Source of the DNA: Citrus sinensis
Lineage: Eukaryota; Streptophyta; Magnoliopsida; Sapindales; Rutaceae
Assembly (NCBI RefSeq): GCF_022201045.2
Contig: NC_068558.1
Span: forward strand, 37,281,501 to 37,345,500
Direction of reading: 5' to 3'
Length of the DNA stretch: 64,000 nt
Below, piece after piece: positions 40,912-53,788 of the stretch. Each line of letters starts with the position of its first letter. Position 1 is the stretch's first letter. The notes under the pieces were generated by a model. It searched no databases, was not told the DNA's origin, and saw only the letters and a list, made by a program, of their open reading frames with translations. A program made the position numbers and the translations under genes.

Positions 40912-43740
40912 TATCATATTGTATACAGCTGGTTAGCTGCCAATTATATCATTAGTCCAAGCTTTTTCACAAATATTGAGTCCTACACCAATCAGTAACA
41001 CAATTAAATTAGGGAAAATAGTCCAACTTAAAAACCAAAAAACAAGCGTGGATGAAAAGAGAGCTAAATTGAATTAGGGAAACAATTGAAAGTTGCTACT
41101 TAGAAAAAGCAATTGGGCATGAAAAAGAAAGCGTAGAGTCTGTTGACAATGGAAGGCACATACATATGTATAATTAATTTTGAGTAACAATAGACATTTC
41201 AATTTTTTTATCCCAAATGTGATCCCAAATGATATGTCATTAATTGAATGATTGGTAATTCTTAATAAGATTCAAAATGAATTAATTGTATTATCTCACC
41301 AACTAATTGATGAATATCGCATCATTTACGATAATTTTTTGGGACAAAAAATTGGATTGTATAGCACTACTCATTAATTTAACTAGTCTTTTTTTAAGAA
41401 AATCCATTATTAATTAAAGATAGAAAATGAATCAATAAGTCGAAATCAAGACGGAGACGATTTCATTTATCTGGCAAGTGAGATATAAAAGAGATTTTTT
41501 TCAATATATTTAGTGACAAATTTGTGATACCTTTGTTTTTTTCCCCCATTTTGTACAGTGCAAAACTCGAATTAATTTTTTAATTCCTTATTTACCTCGA
41601 AATTTGGGGATTTAATAACCATTTCACCAAATTATGAGAGAATGACTTTCATATTATTATTGTTTCTAATTTTTACCACTTAAGTCCTATTATTTTTTAA
41701 TTACACATTACATCACCGACATTATTATTTTAATGTTCAAATGTTATTGTTGAGGATAAACATAACTGTTAGACTAATAGTAAGATTATAGAGTTCGGAG
41801 GGCCATTGGATTATTAGAAACTTATACAAACATGTATACATGCATATATATAGAGTATTCTTTTAATAATAAGGTCCTTATTTTAAAAAAATGAAGATCA
41901 TACTAAAAGATAGGAAAATATAAAATTTGAATTTACTAAAAAAAAAGTCTTTTAATATTTTAAAATTTATGTTGTTTCTATTTTTTTAATTTTGTCCTTA
42001 TTTTAATAAAATATTAAATGAGCATTTCCTTATTAGAAAGTTTTTTCAGCTATAAAGAGTTAATTCCCATTTTATAAGAAAGTGCAAAGTTCACACCTTT
42101 TTATATGATTTCAATTAATTAATCATACTAAATAAAATTAATTATACTTTGTTTCAATTTTCTATTTTCTTTTTATTTATTTTTAAAATAAAATTAATTA
42201 TCATCCTAAATGTTAACTAAAATATATTAATTCATATCATCAAATCTTGACACTTTATTATTCTTTAATCCAAGGAATTAAAAGTGTGTTTAATAGTTGT
42301 CTCTTGAGCTTGCATGCATGCATGCATACATACATACATACACACACACACATACATACATACATATATATAATCTTGTTAAATTAATACTTTTAAATTG
42401 ATAACCTCCATTAAATAATAACTTTTTGGGTCCCAGCTTGAGGCCAACATGAAAAATTAATAATTCGATAAATTTATTAGATAATAAATTCTCAAAAAAT
42501 ATTATTCTTCTCTAGGACCCAATTAATATATAAATTAATAATTAACTAATTTGAGACTAAATACATATAATATGTCTATGATTTAGTTGTTGTATTGGTA
42601 TAATGCTTTACGCATGTCATTGGTCATTATTGCTTTCTTTACACCGTTCAGATGAGAAGTTTCTATTTGATTGTATGTGCTATATTAAGGGAAATAAGAG
42701 AGATTGACTTAATATATTGTCTCCAAAAAGTTTTCTCTAATGAGTTCCTAAATAGCATGATCCAACCATGCAATCCAACCAAATTAAGGATTATCAAGTG
42801 ACTGATTCACTCAACAAGATCAAATCAAAATTGTATCGTACAGCTTGACATAATCACTAAATCATCTACTTATACTAATTCTATGCTTTATGAAAGTTCA
42901 TATTATATACATGATATTATCTTTATAAATTAATAAACTATTAATTTATCATTAAATTAATAGTTATTAATTTATCAATATATTAATATTCACTAAATTA
43001 ATAGATTTTTCATAATCCCAAAACTATTAAATTATCGAGATTCTACTGCATTTGATCTTATAACATAATATATATATTTATTATAAGAAAAATATTTAAA
43101 AAATAACAAAAAGTACAAGAAAAATATGTTATTATTAATTTTTTATTTATACCGAAACTTATATTATTTATTTTTACGATTTTAATTTTTATATAAATTT
43201 TAATTTATATGATTTATTTAATTTATAAAAATATGAATAAAAAAATATTTAAAAATAAGAATAATATTTAAAATGATGGTGTTAGGGAGATTATTAGGCA
43301 TTATGAAAATAATAAAGAGACAAATTATTTGTTTTAATGTCAATAGAGGAAATTGACAAATGTGACAATCTTCTCTCTCTCTCTCTCTATATATATATAT
43401 AGCTTTTCTTCGTACAACTTGATGAGAAATACTAATATATCTATGGTGTGTTCAAATTTAATTTATTAATTTATTTCCTCTTTCTAGTTTCTAGATTTAA
43501 GACTCTGAAAGTTCATACGTTACACCCTCATATGGGTACGTATCATTCCATTTATCTGTGGAATTAAATACTATTTATCAAAGCATGATTCTAGCATGGA
43601 TATCTACGATAACATAATTAATAAGAATAGGTCATAAAAGAGTGTGCTTTATTATCAAAATAAATAAAAAGTTATAGATTAGGCTAATCATTTATTTCCA
43701 TTAAAACTATATTTTACATATGTATATGCTAGCTTTTGCA
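40912..43740. other. AT-rich spacer with microsatellites
   Basis: No gene recognised. Notable are a compound GCAT/ACAT/CA/TA microsatellite at 42313-42371 and a (CT)n(AT)n tract at 43371-43400. The right end presumably contains the PILS promoter and a 5'UTR intron ending at TTTCTTTCAG (43763). Confidence 0.55.
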
Positions 43741-45616
43741 TGCCACTGAATGTTTTCTTTCAGAGGAATGAACATGGAAATTCTAGATCTGTTGATTGTG
43801 GCATTGATGGCAGTTCTGAAAGTGCTCTTGGTGGCGGGGGTTGGCTTGTTTCTTTCGACAGATCACATAAAATTATTGGAGCCTAACACAATGCGTGATT
43901 TAAACAATGTAAGTTAACAATTTTTCAATCTCTCAGGCACCAATTTTCAATGTTAGCATTTAAACAATGTTAATCATGAATAATCACGATCAAGTCAAAT
44001 TAATAGAGTACTGAAAGCTGTTTAATTGTCTTGGCTTCTTTATCAGCTTGTATTCTTTGTGTTCAATCCAGCATATATGTTGAGCAGCCTGTCCGAAACT
44101 TGTGAGTTCTTTTTCTATTTGGTTTCTCTGTATCTACTTGCACTATACTTCCTGTGACGTTCATTTTGTATCCAAAAAGGGAAAATCAGTTATGTGTGAA
44201 TATTCATGCAGCCACCAAGAATTAGTATAAAAAGATATTTTTAAACATAAAACAAAAAAATTTACGAAGTAATATCATAAATTTGTCAGCCTTCTGTCAA
44301 AAAAGGGTAATAGATAAATATAAAGGTAACATAAAATATCACACTCTGAAATTTTAATTCTCTTGTGGGTACCTTAATTTCTAATTATCAAACACTTTAC
44401 TATCTTTTAGACAGCAAGATCAAATGGAGCCTTTATGTATAGTTAGTTTTCTTGTCCTATGTTTTGCAAACACATGCGTTCTTAGGTGGTTCATCCCGGT
44501 GAATATTTTGGTCTCACTAATAATTGGTTCTTCACTTGCATTGATTCTTATTAAGCTCACACGAACCCCTCCACATCTCTATAGCCTTGTCGTTAGTTGC
44601 TGTTCTTCTGGTACATTATTCTTGACTTTGATTTATTTTTTTTCATTTTACATTTTTAATTATCATTGATCTGAGGAAGGGCCCTAATATTTGAGTTAAT
44701 TGTCTGTTCACAGGGAATTATTTATTTCTTCTCGTAATTGCTCCAGCGGTATGTGAAATGTCAAACAGTCCATTCGGAGATTCATCTGCTTGCTCCTCAG
44801 ACGGAGAAACTTATGCTTTACTTTCTATGGCGGTATGATAGTCTGATTACTTCTTTAATTAAATAAAACAGCATTCCTAAATTTCCAAATTTTGTCTCAA
44901 CAAAAATCTTATTTCAAACTCTAGTGTCAGTCCGATTCGAGCCTCCAACCTTGGGAACCGCTTAGTTGCATGGTAAACCACCTCATTTTTCACTCGTGCA
45001 TGCGAATATAGGATGTGTAGGGGTTGAAGTCGTAATATCCTACCTAGTTAGTGGGTGAATTTGTAGACAATTTTATAAGCTAGGGTTCCCCTAGTTTAGC
45101 ATATGTATTTTGGGTTATAAAATCCAATAATAAAAAGAGTTGTATACAATTTGCATTAGTTTTTTTTTTTTAAAAAAAAAAAAAGCAAAATCAAATTTTC
45201 CTTTAGACCTTAAGGCTTGGGCAATTAAGAGTTAGCATTTTTTTATAATTACCAAAGATGTCTTTATCACTACTTCATGGTTGCTGGTTTAACTTGTCAA
45301 AGGTAAGATAATGTTTTTGCATGATATAACTTGTTATTCAAACAAGTTTTCCTTAATCTTTGGGGTTTGGGCCAGGGCGAAGCCCGGAATCTTTTCTAGG
45401 CTAGGCTAGTATAAATGTATAATTTCTTTTTAAGTAAAAAGGAAAAAGAATCTTCAAGTAAAGTCATTAAATCAAAACAATAACTCAAATTAACAATTTT
45501 TTGGGTATGAGAAATATCTTGTTTATTAAGTTCATTTAACCAAAAAAATTATCAATTTATGACTACGGTATCATACGGGTACCATACCCCACAGCGTAGC
45601 ACTATTAGATGGTGGA

Positions 45617-46300
45617 GAAAAGCCACCCACACCTCTAAGATTTGCTTAAATGCCCCCTTTATTTTTATAAATAGTCACATGTATGAACCTCTTTTTGACT
45701 ATTAGAGCATTAATTACAAGAACCCAATAATTGAGTTTAAATAAACTTCTATAATAAATATAAATATAAATTAAAATAATATAATATAATATAATACATA
45801 AAATAAGATAAATTTTATAAATTATTTTAAATATCAAAATGTTATTTTAACGCTATTAATCTGTCATATTCTTTTAATAATAATCAAACCTATTTGAAAT
45901 ATTAATAATATTATAATAATTATACCTAACATTTACAATAATTTATAAAATTCATATTCTTTTATTTACAATATCTTTTTTATTTATGTCTATATTAGTA
46001 TAAATCTTAAAATCAAATTTTGGATTAATAAAATCCATCGGGATAGACTAATAATAACTTAATATTAAAATAATTTTCATTATATACATTATTTTATTAG
46101 TTATAGTTATTGTAATATTTTTATTTGTGCCATATGATATTTATTTATTATTTTTGTCTTATTACTATGTTTATATTTATTTGGTTATAATTAAAAGATA
46201 TAATAGTCATTTATGAAATTAACGGCCTATATGACTATTTATGAAGTTAAGGGGTCTGTGTGACCATTTAAGTAAACCTTAGGGGGTGTGGGTGGCTTTC
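45617..46300. mobile_element. Inverted-repeat element in a PILS intron
   Basis: GAAAAGCCACCCACACC...TTGCTTAAATG on the left and the reverse complement of the right end (GAAAGCCACCCACACCCCC...TTTACTTAAATG) form inverted repeats of at least 40 bases, with more distant similarity inward (AATAGTCA motifs). About 684 bp and non-coding. No target duplication was resolved. Confidence 0.65.
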
Positions 46301-47944
46301 TTCCTTGGATGGTTCTAGTTAATGACTTTTAATAAATTTTAATTATTTGATGGTACTCAATCTATGAAGTACAGTACTATTAAGAAATCATAGATAGACC
46401 TTAACTTTAAAGAATTAATTAAAAGCCAAATGAGTGATAAATATCTTGTCATCAAAGTTTACTTGAGGCAAAACTATATTGCTTCTAAAACAAGATAGAG
46501 TAGGGAGAAGTACTGGGGAAAATGATAGTGGCCAAATTCTAAAACAAATTGAATGATATAAACTTGTAAATATTACTCTTGACAATTTTATAAAGTATGA
46601 GAGTGATAGCAAGTTTTGTAAATACTGCATAATAATTTAATTTGTGAGCAACGTTAGTATGAAAGTAAAAAAACTAAAAAAATTTACTGAATTTTTGCTA
46701 GGCTATAGCCCAACTTTGTCCATTAATAGCTTCGCTGTTGGTTTGGGTTACCAGTTAGCTTTCCATAGTTGTTGGATTTAATTTATCAAAGACAATTATA
46801 ACTAAAATTCAAATAAATTTGATCAGTAACATAAGAATAGTTGAGAATATTTAAGTTGATTTTAATGCAAACAAATATGCAATATCAATGTTTTAGGTAT
46901 TTTCAAAAAAATTCAAGGACAAATTTATTAGCTGACTCGAACTCGGGCCAACGACTAAGGGAACATTTACCCATTTTCTTTCAAACTTTCAGTTCTAAAC
47001 CTAGATACCCAAGCTAGACCATCATGTATAGAGCTCATATAAAAGATTCTGTTAGATTTTTTTAATTGTAATTATCAATATTTTTGCTATTATTTTAAAA
47101 TGTGTTAGGCTATTAAAATTTTTGACTTAAAATTTTGATACAAATGTTGAGTCATTGATTTCAAGAAATATGGCGGTGGATGAATAATTATCATTAAATG
47201 CTACTTTAACTTTCAATATCCACCATTAGATTACTTGAAATCAATGGCCCAAGATTTTTGTCAAAATTTTAAGTTAAAAATTTAAATTAGAACAGTCCCA
47301 CTATTTAAGAATAATCACAAACCCATATTATACCCTTAAAGATGTTCTGACATATATATGCTCCAGAATTTTCAATGTAATAATATTAATATGTGCCTAT
47401 CAATAATTAATTATATCAATTTGTGGTACTCAGACAGAGTCTAGTTAATTGAATTTCATGGTTTGGTGTTACAGACTGGGGGATTTTATGTTTGGACATA
47501 CGTGTGTGCCATCATGGCAAGATTTGCAAATGGTATCATTAAGACGAACAGATGGTGATTCCACAATCAGCATATCATCTTCTGCAGAAACTTCATCACG
47601 AATACGCTCCGAGAGTTTCACCGAACCACTTCTACCCTGTTCGAAGGATTGCTCTAACTCTATTGAAATGCTTCGCACTGGATCTTTGGTAAGATACAAT
47701 GTAATATTAAAGCTAAAAATAGTTACATTAAATGCACAGATTGTTTGAAAATTTAATTTAATCATTAAAATAGAGTAATAATTTAGTGGGAGACAGTGCT
47801 CACATTATGACGAGCGACATTATCCGTTGCACGTCTAGTTAATTGCAGTTTTATTCACAGGGAGTCACATATTTGTGCTACTTGTTGAGCTGGTGCTCAT
47901 TGCTTCATTTTTTCTATACACACACAACCACAAAAACAATTACT

Positions 47945-48226
47945 GGGTTTAAATGAATATCTAATTTTATTATTTGGACAGGTTCTATTTCCGGGAAGGG
48001 TAAATTCACTACATTAAGATGTTTCTAGCGGAGATAAACCTGAAGATGGTGTTCAATCCAACCACTATTGCCGCGGTATACAAAAGTTCATTATCAATAT
48101 ATGTTTTCAAAGTATTCACATGAAATGTTTTATGATCGTAAATAACAACTTATTAAAAAGCAATAATAATACTATAATTTTTTAGATCTAGTATTAATGG
48201 TTTTTATTTTCTTTGAATAAAAAGGT
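47945..48226. repeat. Block shared with TPS flanks (copy D), inside PILS intron
   Basis: GATGGTGTTCAATCCA (48043) and TTCATTATCAATATATG (48088) match copy A (15870, 16830) and copy C (39285, 39340). Homology in all three ends at the same point, CTTTGAATAAA...AAGGTTGT, which here is the acceptor and first bases of a PILS exon. Confidence 0.7.
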
Positions 48227-48829
48227 TGTTGGGTTGATCATTAGGATAGTCCCTCCTATCCGAAAGGCAATGATTGGTGATAATGCTCTTCTTCGCTTGA
48301 TTGATAATTCTGCATCTTTGCTTGGGTATGATCACCCTCAATTACTACGACTCTGATGCTTAATTTTCCTCCACAGCTTTTCGTGATTTTGCCACTTATC
48401 CTTTCACAGACTATAGTTTTTCATAATACCCGACCCTGTCACTTATTGATGTCAAAACTTCAACCCAAGTATGTATGTATGTATGTATGGTTGTCTTACG
48501 GTCGCTGGAATGAGATTTCGTGTCGTCAGAAACCTAACAAGAGTATTATAAAAACTGTAAGGAGAAAGTGTTAATCTTCCTTAACATTTCCCTTTTGTAA
48601 ATGAAATCTGATTATATATGACAGAGAAGCAGCAATTCCGTCAATTATTCTGTTACTTGGGGCAAATCTTCGACGAGGTAAATTTAATATATATTTTTCA
48701 TTACATTGCCTTCTGAAAAAAGTCAATGTACACTTATTTGTAGATTCTTGTGATTCTTTTTGTGGCTGAAGGTTTAAAAGGATCAGGAGTAAGTCCATTA
48801 CTTGTGGTACGGATTCTGGCAGTGCGGTA

Positions 48830-48834
48830 TACAC
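48830..48834. repeat. 5-bp target site duplication (left)
   Basis: TACAC before the left LTR; the same 5-mer follows the right LTR at 50744-50748. Confidence 0.85.
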
Positions 48835-50743
48835 TGTTGAAATGGGCACATGCATGTGTCATCTAAATTTCAAGAAAGCATGCAAATTTCAAAAGGCTAC
48901 CAAAAAAATGAAAAAGTTGGTAAATTTGTCAAATTTGTCAAATTTGTCAAATTGGCACCATTGACAATTTGCTTGGGTTAGGTGGAATAGTGCAAACTTC
49001 AAGTCTATAAATTGAAACTTCTTCATTCCATAACATCCCAAAAATTTGAGAGTTTAAGAGAAATTGCAAGTGAAGCAATTCTAGAGTTCTAAGAGTGTGA
49101 ACAATTAGAAAGAGTGTGTGTGAGTGCTTTTGGATGTATTTGGGTTTTGGAAAGTGAGGTTTTTATTATTCAAATATTGAACTCCAATAATTGTTAATTA
49201 TACAATTATTTTCTCTTGCTCCCATGAACGTAGACATGATTGCCGAACCACGTAATTCTTGTGTCCTTTATTTTTCTGTGATTGTTTTGTGCGTTTGATT
49301 CCGCATTCCGCGCACAACAAGTGATATCAGAGCTTTGACTTCATCTTTAATAGCTTCATCAAGATTTTTCAAATCAGCAAGTAACTTCTCAAATCTTGAG
49401 ACATCATGCATTGACACCCCATGTTTCATTCAAAAGTCATATACCTGGCTCATTGCATGAAGGCGATTTTCAGAACTTTTCAGCTGGTACTTCTCCTCCA
49501 ATGTACGCCACAAAGTCATTGCACACTCCTTATCTTTCACCAAGTATTTCACCTCCTTAGTTAAACAAGATCTGATTTGACCAGAGGCTTTCTCGTTCAT
49601 GCGATCCCAAGTTTCTTCATCACAATCTTTAATTTTTCAAAATAACATCGAGATCGATTTGAATAAGGGCATCCATAACTTCGCGCCTCCACATGCCGAA
49701 ATTGATTTTCCCATCAAACTTTTCAACATCGATATTTTGGCCGACTATAATAGGTGTTGAATAACAATTTGACAAATCTCGCCTTCCATCTGAAGTATTT
49801 TATGAAATAGTCTCGATAAATCCCTCCCTAATTCTGAAAGTTGTACATTCTACCATTTTCTCAACAAATTATTTCCACTTGAAAAACAGCCTCTATGATG
49901 TTAATTTCGCGTGAATAAATGCACCAAGAAAGTTTCTAGGAGAATAGAGGGGTCACAATAGTCTCACTTAAAACTCAAACTCCTTAAACTCTTATCATCT
50001 TGTTGATAAAACTTTCCTAAACATGCATAATTGCACACTATTTACAATAAATTGTCTCCCAAGTACAAATGATCATCTCCATCGTATTCGTAAATAGCAT
50101 TGTACATTAATAGTATCGTATATATGAACAGTACCGTATCTCCACAAATACGAACCGTCGGCTCTGAATCCTTATTGAAGGATTTCATTAGGGATGATGG
50201 TTCATTGGTAGTCGGCTCAGATTTGAACAAATTTTCGTCAAGGTAGAGAATTGTTGAAAAGCATTGGGCACATGCATGTTGGCATCCAAATTTCAAGAAA
50301 GCATGCAAATTTTCAGAAGGCTACCAAACAAATGAAGAAAAAATGAAAAGTTGGCAAATTTGTCAAATTTGCCAAATGGGCACCATTGACAATTTGCTTG
50401 GGGTAGGTGGAATAGTGCAAGCTTCAAGCCTATAAATTGAAGCCAGTTTTTCATTCCATAACATCGCAAAAATTTGAGAGCTTAAGAGAAATTACAAGTG
50501 AAGCAATTCTAGAGTTATGAGAGTGTGAACAATTGGAGAGTATGTATGAGAGTACTTTGGGTGTATTTAGATTTTGGGAAGTGAGGTTTTCATTACTCAA
50601 ATATTGTACTCCAATAATTGCTAATTATATAATTATTTTCTCTTGTTCCTGTAGACGTAGGCATAATTACCGAACGTAATTCTTGTATCCTTTATTTTTC
50701 TGTGATTATTTGATGCACTTGATTCCGCATTCCACGCACAACA
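48835..50743 (+). mobile_element. Non-autonomous copia-type LTR element in a PILS exon
   Basis: Left LTR 48835-49319 (485 bp) and right LTR 50252-50743 (492 bp) both start TGTTGAAA and end GCACAACA. A TATA motif (TCTATAAATTGAA) lies in each (about 49004 and 50428). The primer site AGTGATATCAGAGC follows the left LTR. The internal region is only 932 bp and has no intact gene. TACAC flanks both sides. Removing the element and one TACAC restores the PILS exon frame exactly (CGG TAT ACA C|TC ATC). The two LTRs differ at several sites, so the insertion is not very young. Confidence 0.9.
49345..49765 (-). pseudogene. Copia gag fragment, antisense within the LTR element
   Basis: On the - strand the internal region reads as copia Gag (UBN2 type): VEKFDGKINFGMWRREVMDA near 49725, EETWDRMNEKASGQIRSCL near 49600, MTLWRTLEEKYQLKSSENRL near 49500, and FEKLLADLKNLDEAIKDEV near 49360. 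Stops occur near 49640 and 49424. The orientation is opposite to the LTRs and primer site around it. Confidence 0.75.
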
Positions 50744-51420
50744 TACACTCATCCTTCTCACGGGCATTGTTGTTGTTAAAGGTGCTTGCCATTTCGGCAT
50801 TGTGGGATCTGATTCATTCTATCAATTCATGCTTTTGCTTCAATTTGCTGTTCCACCAGCAATGACTACAGGTATTGTAATGTTGTGAATGCCGCTCTGA
50901 TTAATGTTGGAGTGATTGCCACGGGTCTCGCTTAAAAATTCATTTCACAGTTTGAGCTCCTGAAAGTTTTTAATACCTCATTTCGTTCTCGATTCTAATT
51001 ACAAAAACACACGGTTGAATAATAATCGTCATATAGACTTTAATTAGTTTTGATGTGAAAATAACACATTTTACCTTTTGACAGTGCGTTCTATTTATTA
51101 CTGCTTTGCTCATTTTACGCCTAGATCAATGGATTGAATAGATGCAATAATGCAAAAATGAGGTTAAAAATTTTAAGACATCCACGCCCGTTAATCAAGA
51201 GCCCCATATTGGCATGCGCTGACTTAATTTATTTTATAACAGGTACAATCTCCCAGTTGTTAGAGATTGGTGTGAGTGAATCCTCTTACATTCTACTGTG
51301 GACTTATGTTGTGGCTTCAATCTCTGTTACTCTCTGGACAGCATTTTACATGTGGCTTTTGACATAGATAGCTTGTTGTAATACTAATACCACCCTGATA
51401 CCATTTTACATATTTATTTT

Positions 51421-51608
51421 AGATGTACATTTTGCAGTGGATGATTCGTAGTTTTGATGATAATACTTGCATGAGGTTGTTGTCGTATTGTTACAAAGCC
51501 CTTCCAGATGATAGAAAGGTATTTGTCATGAATTCAGCTTTCCCAGAAGTGCCTGTTAATTCCATTCCTATTACAATTCCTTTATTTGAATTGTGCATGA
51601 AATTATAA
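51421..51608 (+). pseudogene. O-methyltransferase (COMT-like) fragment
   Basis: A 61-codon open stretch matches the conserved late part of plant caffeate-type O-methyltransferases: ILQWMIRSFDDNTCMRLL followed by CYKALPDDRKVFVMNSAFPE (compare the family pattern W-x-HDW-x-D-x-C-x-x-L-L-x-x-CYxALP-x-x-GKV). The catalytic His of the HDW motif is replaced (RSF here), and no upstream SAM-binding part was found. It lies 53 bases after the PILS stop. Relic, not a gene. Confidence 0.6.
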
Positions 51609-51609
51609 A

Positions 51610-53780
51610 GAAAATAAATTCAATTATGTTTTCCTATGCCAGAATCGGGGCTGGCCAAGCTTTTTTAATTATTACTATAACATCAATTTAATCAAAATTT
51701 AAAATCGAAAATTTTATAAAATTTTATCGGAAATGAAAAAAACAAAGGATGATATTTGGCTATAATGGATAAATTATTTATAAAAAAAAATCCGCATTTA
51801 AATTGTTACCTTTGGATAAAATTTGGGCAGTGGTAGAACCAAAATTTTGCTTGACCCAAAGAGTTATATACTAGGCTATAACATAAATCTATAAAATTGA
51901 AGAGGCCAATAGTGAAGGCTATATTGAATAAACTATAGAATCTATAGGCTATAACAAAATTATAAAATTATGAAGGGACCTTGTTTGAAATTCACATAGG
52001 ATAGGTAAATTTTCTGTTCAATTTTTTTTTTCAATCATGGGGTTGGCATGTTTGGGAGAAAAGTTTTTGTGTTTTAACAACATTTTTTTCAATTCATCCC
52101 TTGTCTCATGTGTATGTTTTAACTAATCGTGATAATATCCATACAGATGTGACAAATAATAGATGGATAAGTAGAAATACGCCAAAAACATCAAAAACTT
52201 TCTCTAATTTAAAATATCTATCATTATTCTTATAACATATTTACTAATTGGAAATAAGAATGAAAATGATGAAATGTAATTCATTAATTTGTTTATTAAC
52301 AAAAATGACAAGCAGGGATTGGGAATCAAATTGGTTGTTACTCACCAATTTGGGAATAATTCCCTCGGTTCTAATTCTTAAGATATCGACGAAATTACTT
52401 CTACTCAAATTTAAAAATTTACAGTTTGTCTCACTTAAAATATTAAAAAAATTTTAAAAAAATCTAAAATTCATTGTTACAACTGCTCTCACTATCGCTG
52501 GTTGTTTTTTTGTCTCTGGTTGCTACTTATGGCTTGCTGCCAACCATCGTTGCTGTTGCCACTCGCTGCAACTGTTGCAACCACTCGCCCCTTGTTGCAT
52601 GTCATTGCTGCCGGCTTTGCCCGCTTGATTTCGATTGCCACTTTGTTGTTATTACTTATTTATTTATTTATTATTATTACTACTACTACTACTATTATTG
52701 TTTTTTTTTTCTCATTATTGTATCACAACATGCATTTTTTATTATTAATTGGTTGTTACCACTATTATTGTTGCTATCATCAACAATAATTTTTTAAATA
52801 ATAACATCATAAATAGCACTACAAATAATGATAATTATTATAATAAATTAAAGATGTTTTAATAACTTGTAATTCATTTATTCCTGTTCCAAGAAAAAAT
52901 GAATATTTCCAATAGTAATATAATTTTTTTTTTCGATTTCAATTTGTGTTCTTACTAAACAAATAATTCTGATTCTTATTTTTCATTCAAATTCTAACTC
53001 ATCTTTATTTTAGTCCATTTTAATTATTAATTTATAAATGCACCAGTTGAATGATGGAGTTTCTTGCAAGAATACAACACTAAACTACCGCATCATCATC
53101 AATAATACAGTGATTTTAAAACTTGTGCCGTATATTTCACATTTAAGTTAAAATTAGGGGTACTCAATGAAAGTAACCCTATCTAACCACCAGGTATTCT
53201 GAACGTTGGTTGAAACCATGTGATTATCAATTTCCTCATCATCACATCATAACCCTCCTCCATCCGACGATCAGTATTCTATCTATAAACCGACAACTTA
53301 CGGCAACAAAACGAGCGAGACCACACTACATTCCAGTCTCCTCAAGAAAATCCAAAACAACTATCAACCACTAATCGACTTGCCGTCAGCAAACAGCCAC
53401 ACATTGCTTCTGATTCTGAACCCCACGAATGCTTTGCTGTACACGCCAGCTTCCTTGCTTCTGATATGCAAAATCTGACTCCCCTTATCTTCACAGATTC
53501 TCCCCCAATCTTTTCACTAGCTGTTTCCTCCACATGTTCTAGCTAGCTAAGGTTATACATCTCCACAGTCTCATACTCTCCTTTCCTTTATAACTTTCAC
53601 TTATCGTTTGTCTTATTTTCTTTTCTTTTCTTTCCTTTCCTTTCTCCACTGTAGCTCCAGATTTTCTTTAAAGGGCTATTGGGATTTTCTCTTCAAAAGA
53701 AGTTTCAAGGATGAAAATTTAATCTTGAGTTTGAATAGATTGGTTATTTTTCCTTTTATATGTGTAAATATATATAAAGA
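51610..53780. other. Spacer with low-complexity DNA; BBX promoter at right
   Basis: No gene. 52640-52720 is a (TTA/TAC)n-rich low-complexity stretch whose open frames are composition artefacts. 51880-51980 has repeated GGCTATAACA motifs. The last ~200 bases are CT-rich (TTTTCTTTTCTTTCC), as in a plant 5'UTR/promoter. Confidence 0.5.
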
Positions 53781-53788
53781 GTGAAAAG

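Larger units (their letters stand above)
43768..51367 (+). pseudogene. PIN-LIKES (PILS) auxin transport family gene, disrupted
   Basis: PILS proteins are ER membrane auxin carriers with ten helices. Recognised exons: 43768-43908 (MEILDLLIVALMAVLKVLL), 44047-44101, about 44443-44610 (VNILVSLIIGSSLALILIK, TRTPPHLYSLVVSCCSSG), 44714-44832 (VICAPAV-like loop, SPFGDSSACSS), 47475-47688, about 48227-48325 (VPPIRKAMIGDNALL, DNSASLLG), 48625-48677 (AAIPSIILLLGANL), 48772-50871 (interrupted), and 51242-51367 (ending WTAFYMWLLT). Problems: the exon at 47475 runs to a stop in its own frame, while the SFTEPLLP block continues in another; the third exon needs an unusual acceptor; a region between SFTEPLLP and VGLIIRIVPP is not found; and a 1,909-bp LTR element sits inside the exon at 48835. 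A full-length protein is very unlikely. Confidence 0.8.

Noticed and set aside
42313-42371. Possible CRISPR-like repeat array
   Set aside because: These are simple GCAT/ACAT/CA/TA microsatellites without spacers.
52474-52797. Overlapping open frames of 95-107 codons
   Set aside because: The sequence is TTA/TAC low-complexity DNA and the proteins are Leu/Tyr/Cys-rich artefacts with no domain.
53342-53533. 63-codon frame on the - strand upstream of the BBX gene
   Set aside because: It lies in the CT-rich promoter/5'UTR of the BBX gene and has no recognised domain.
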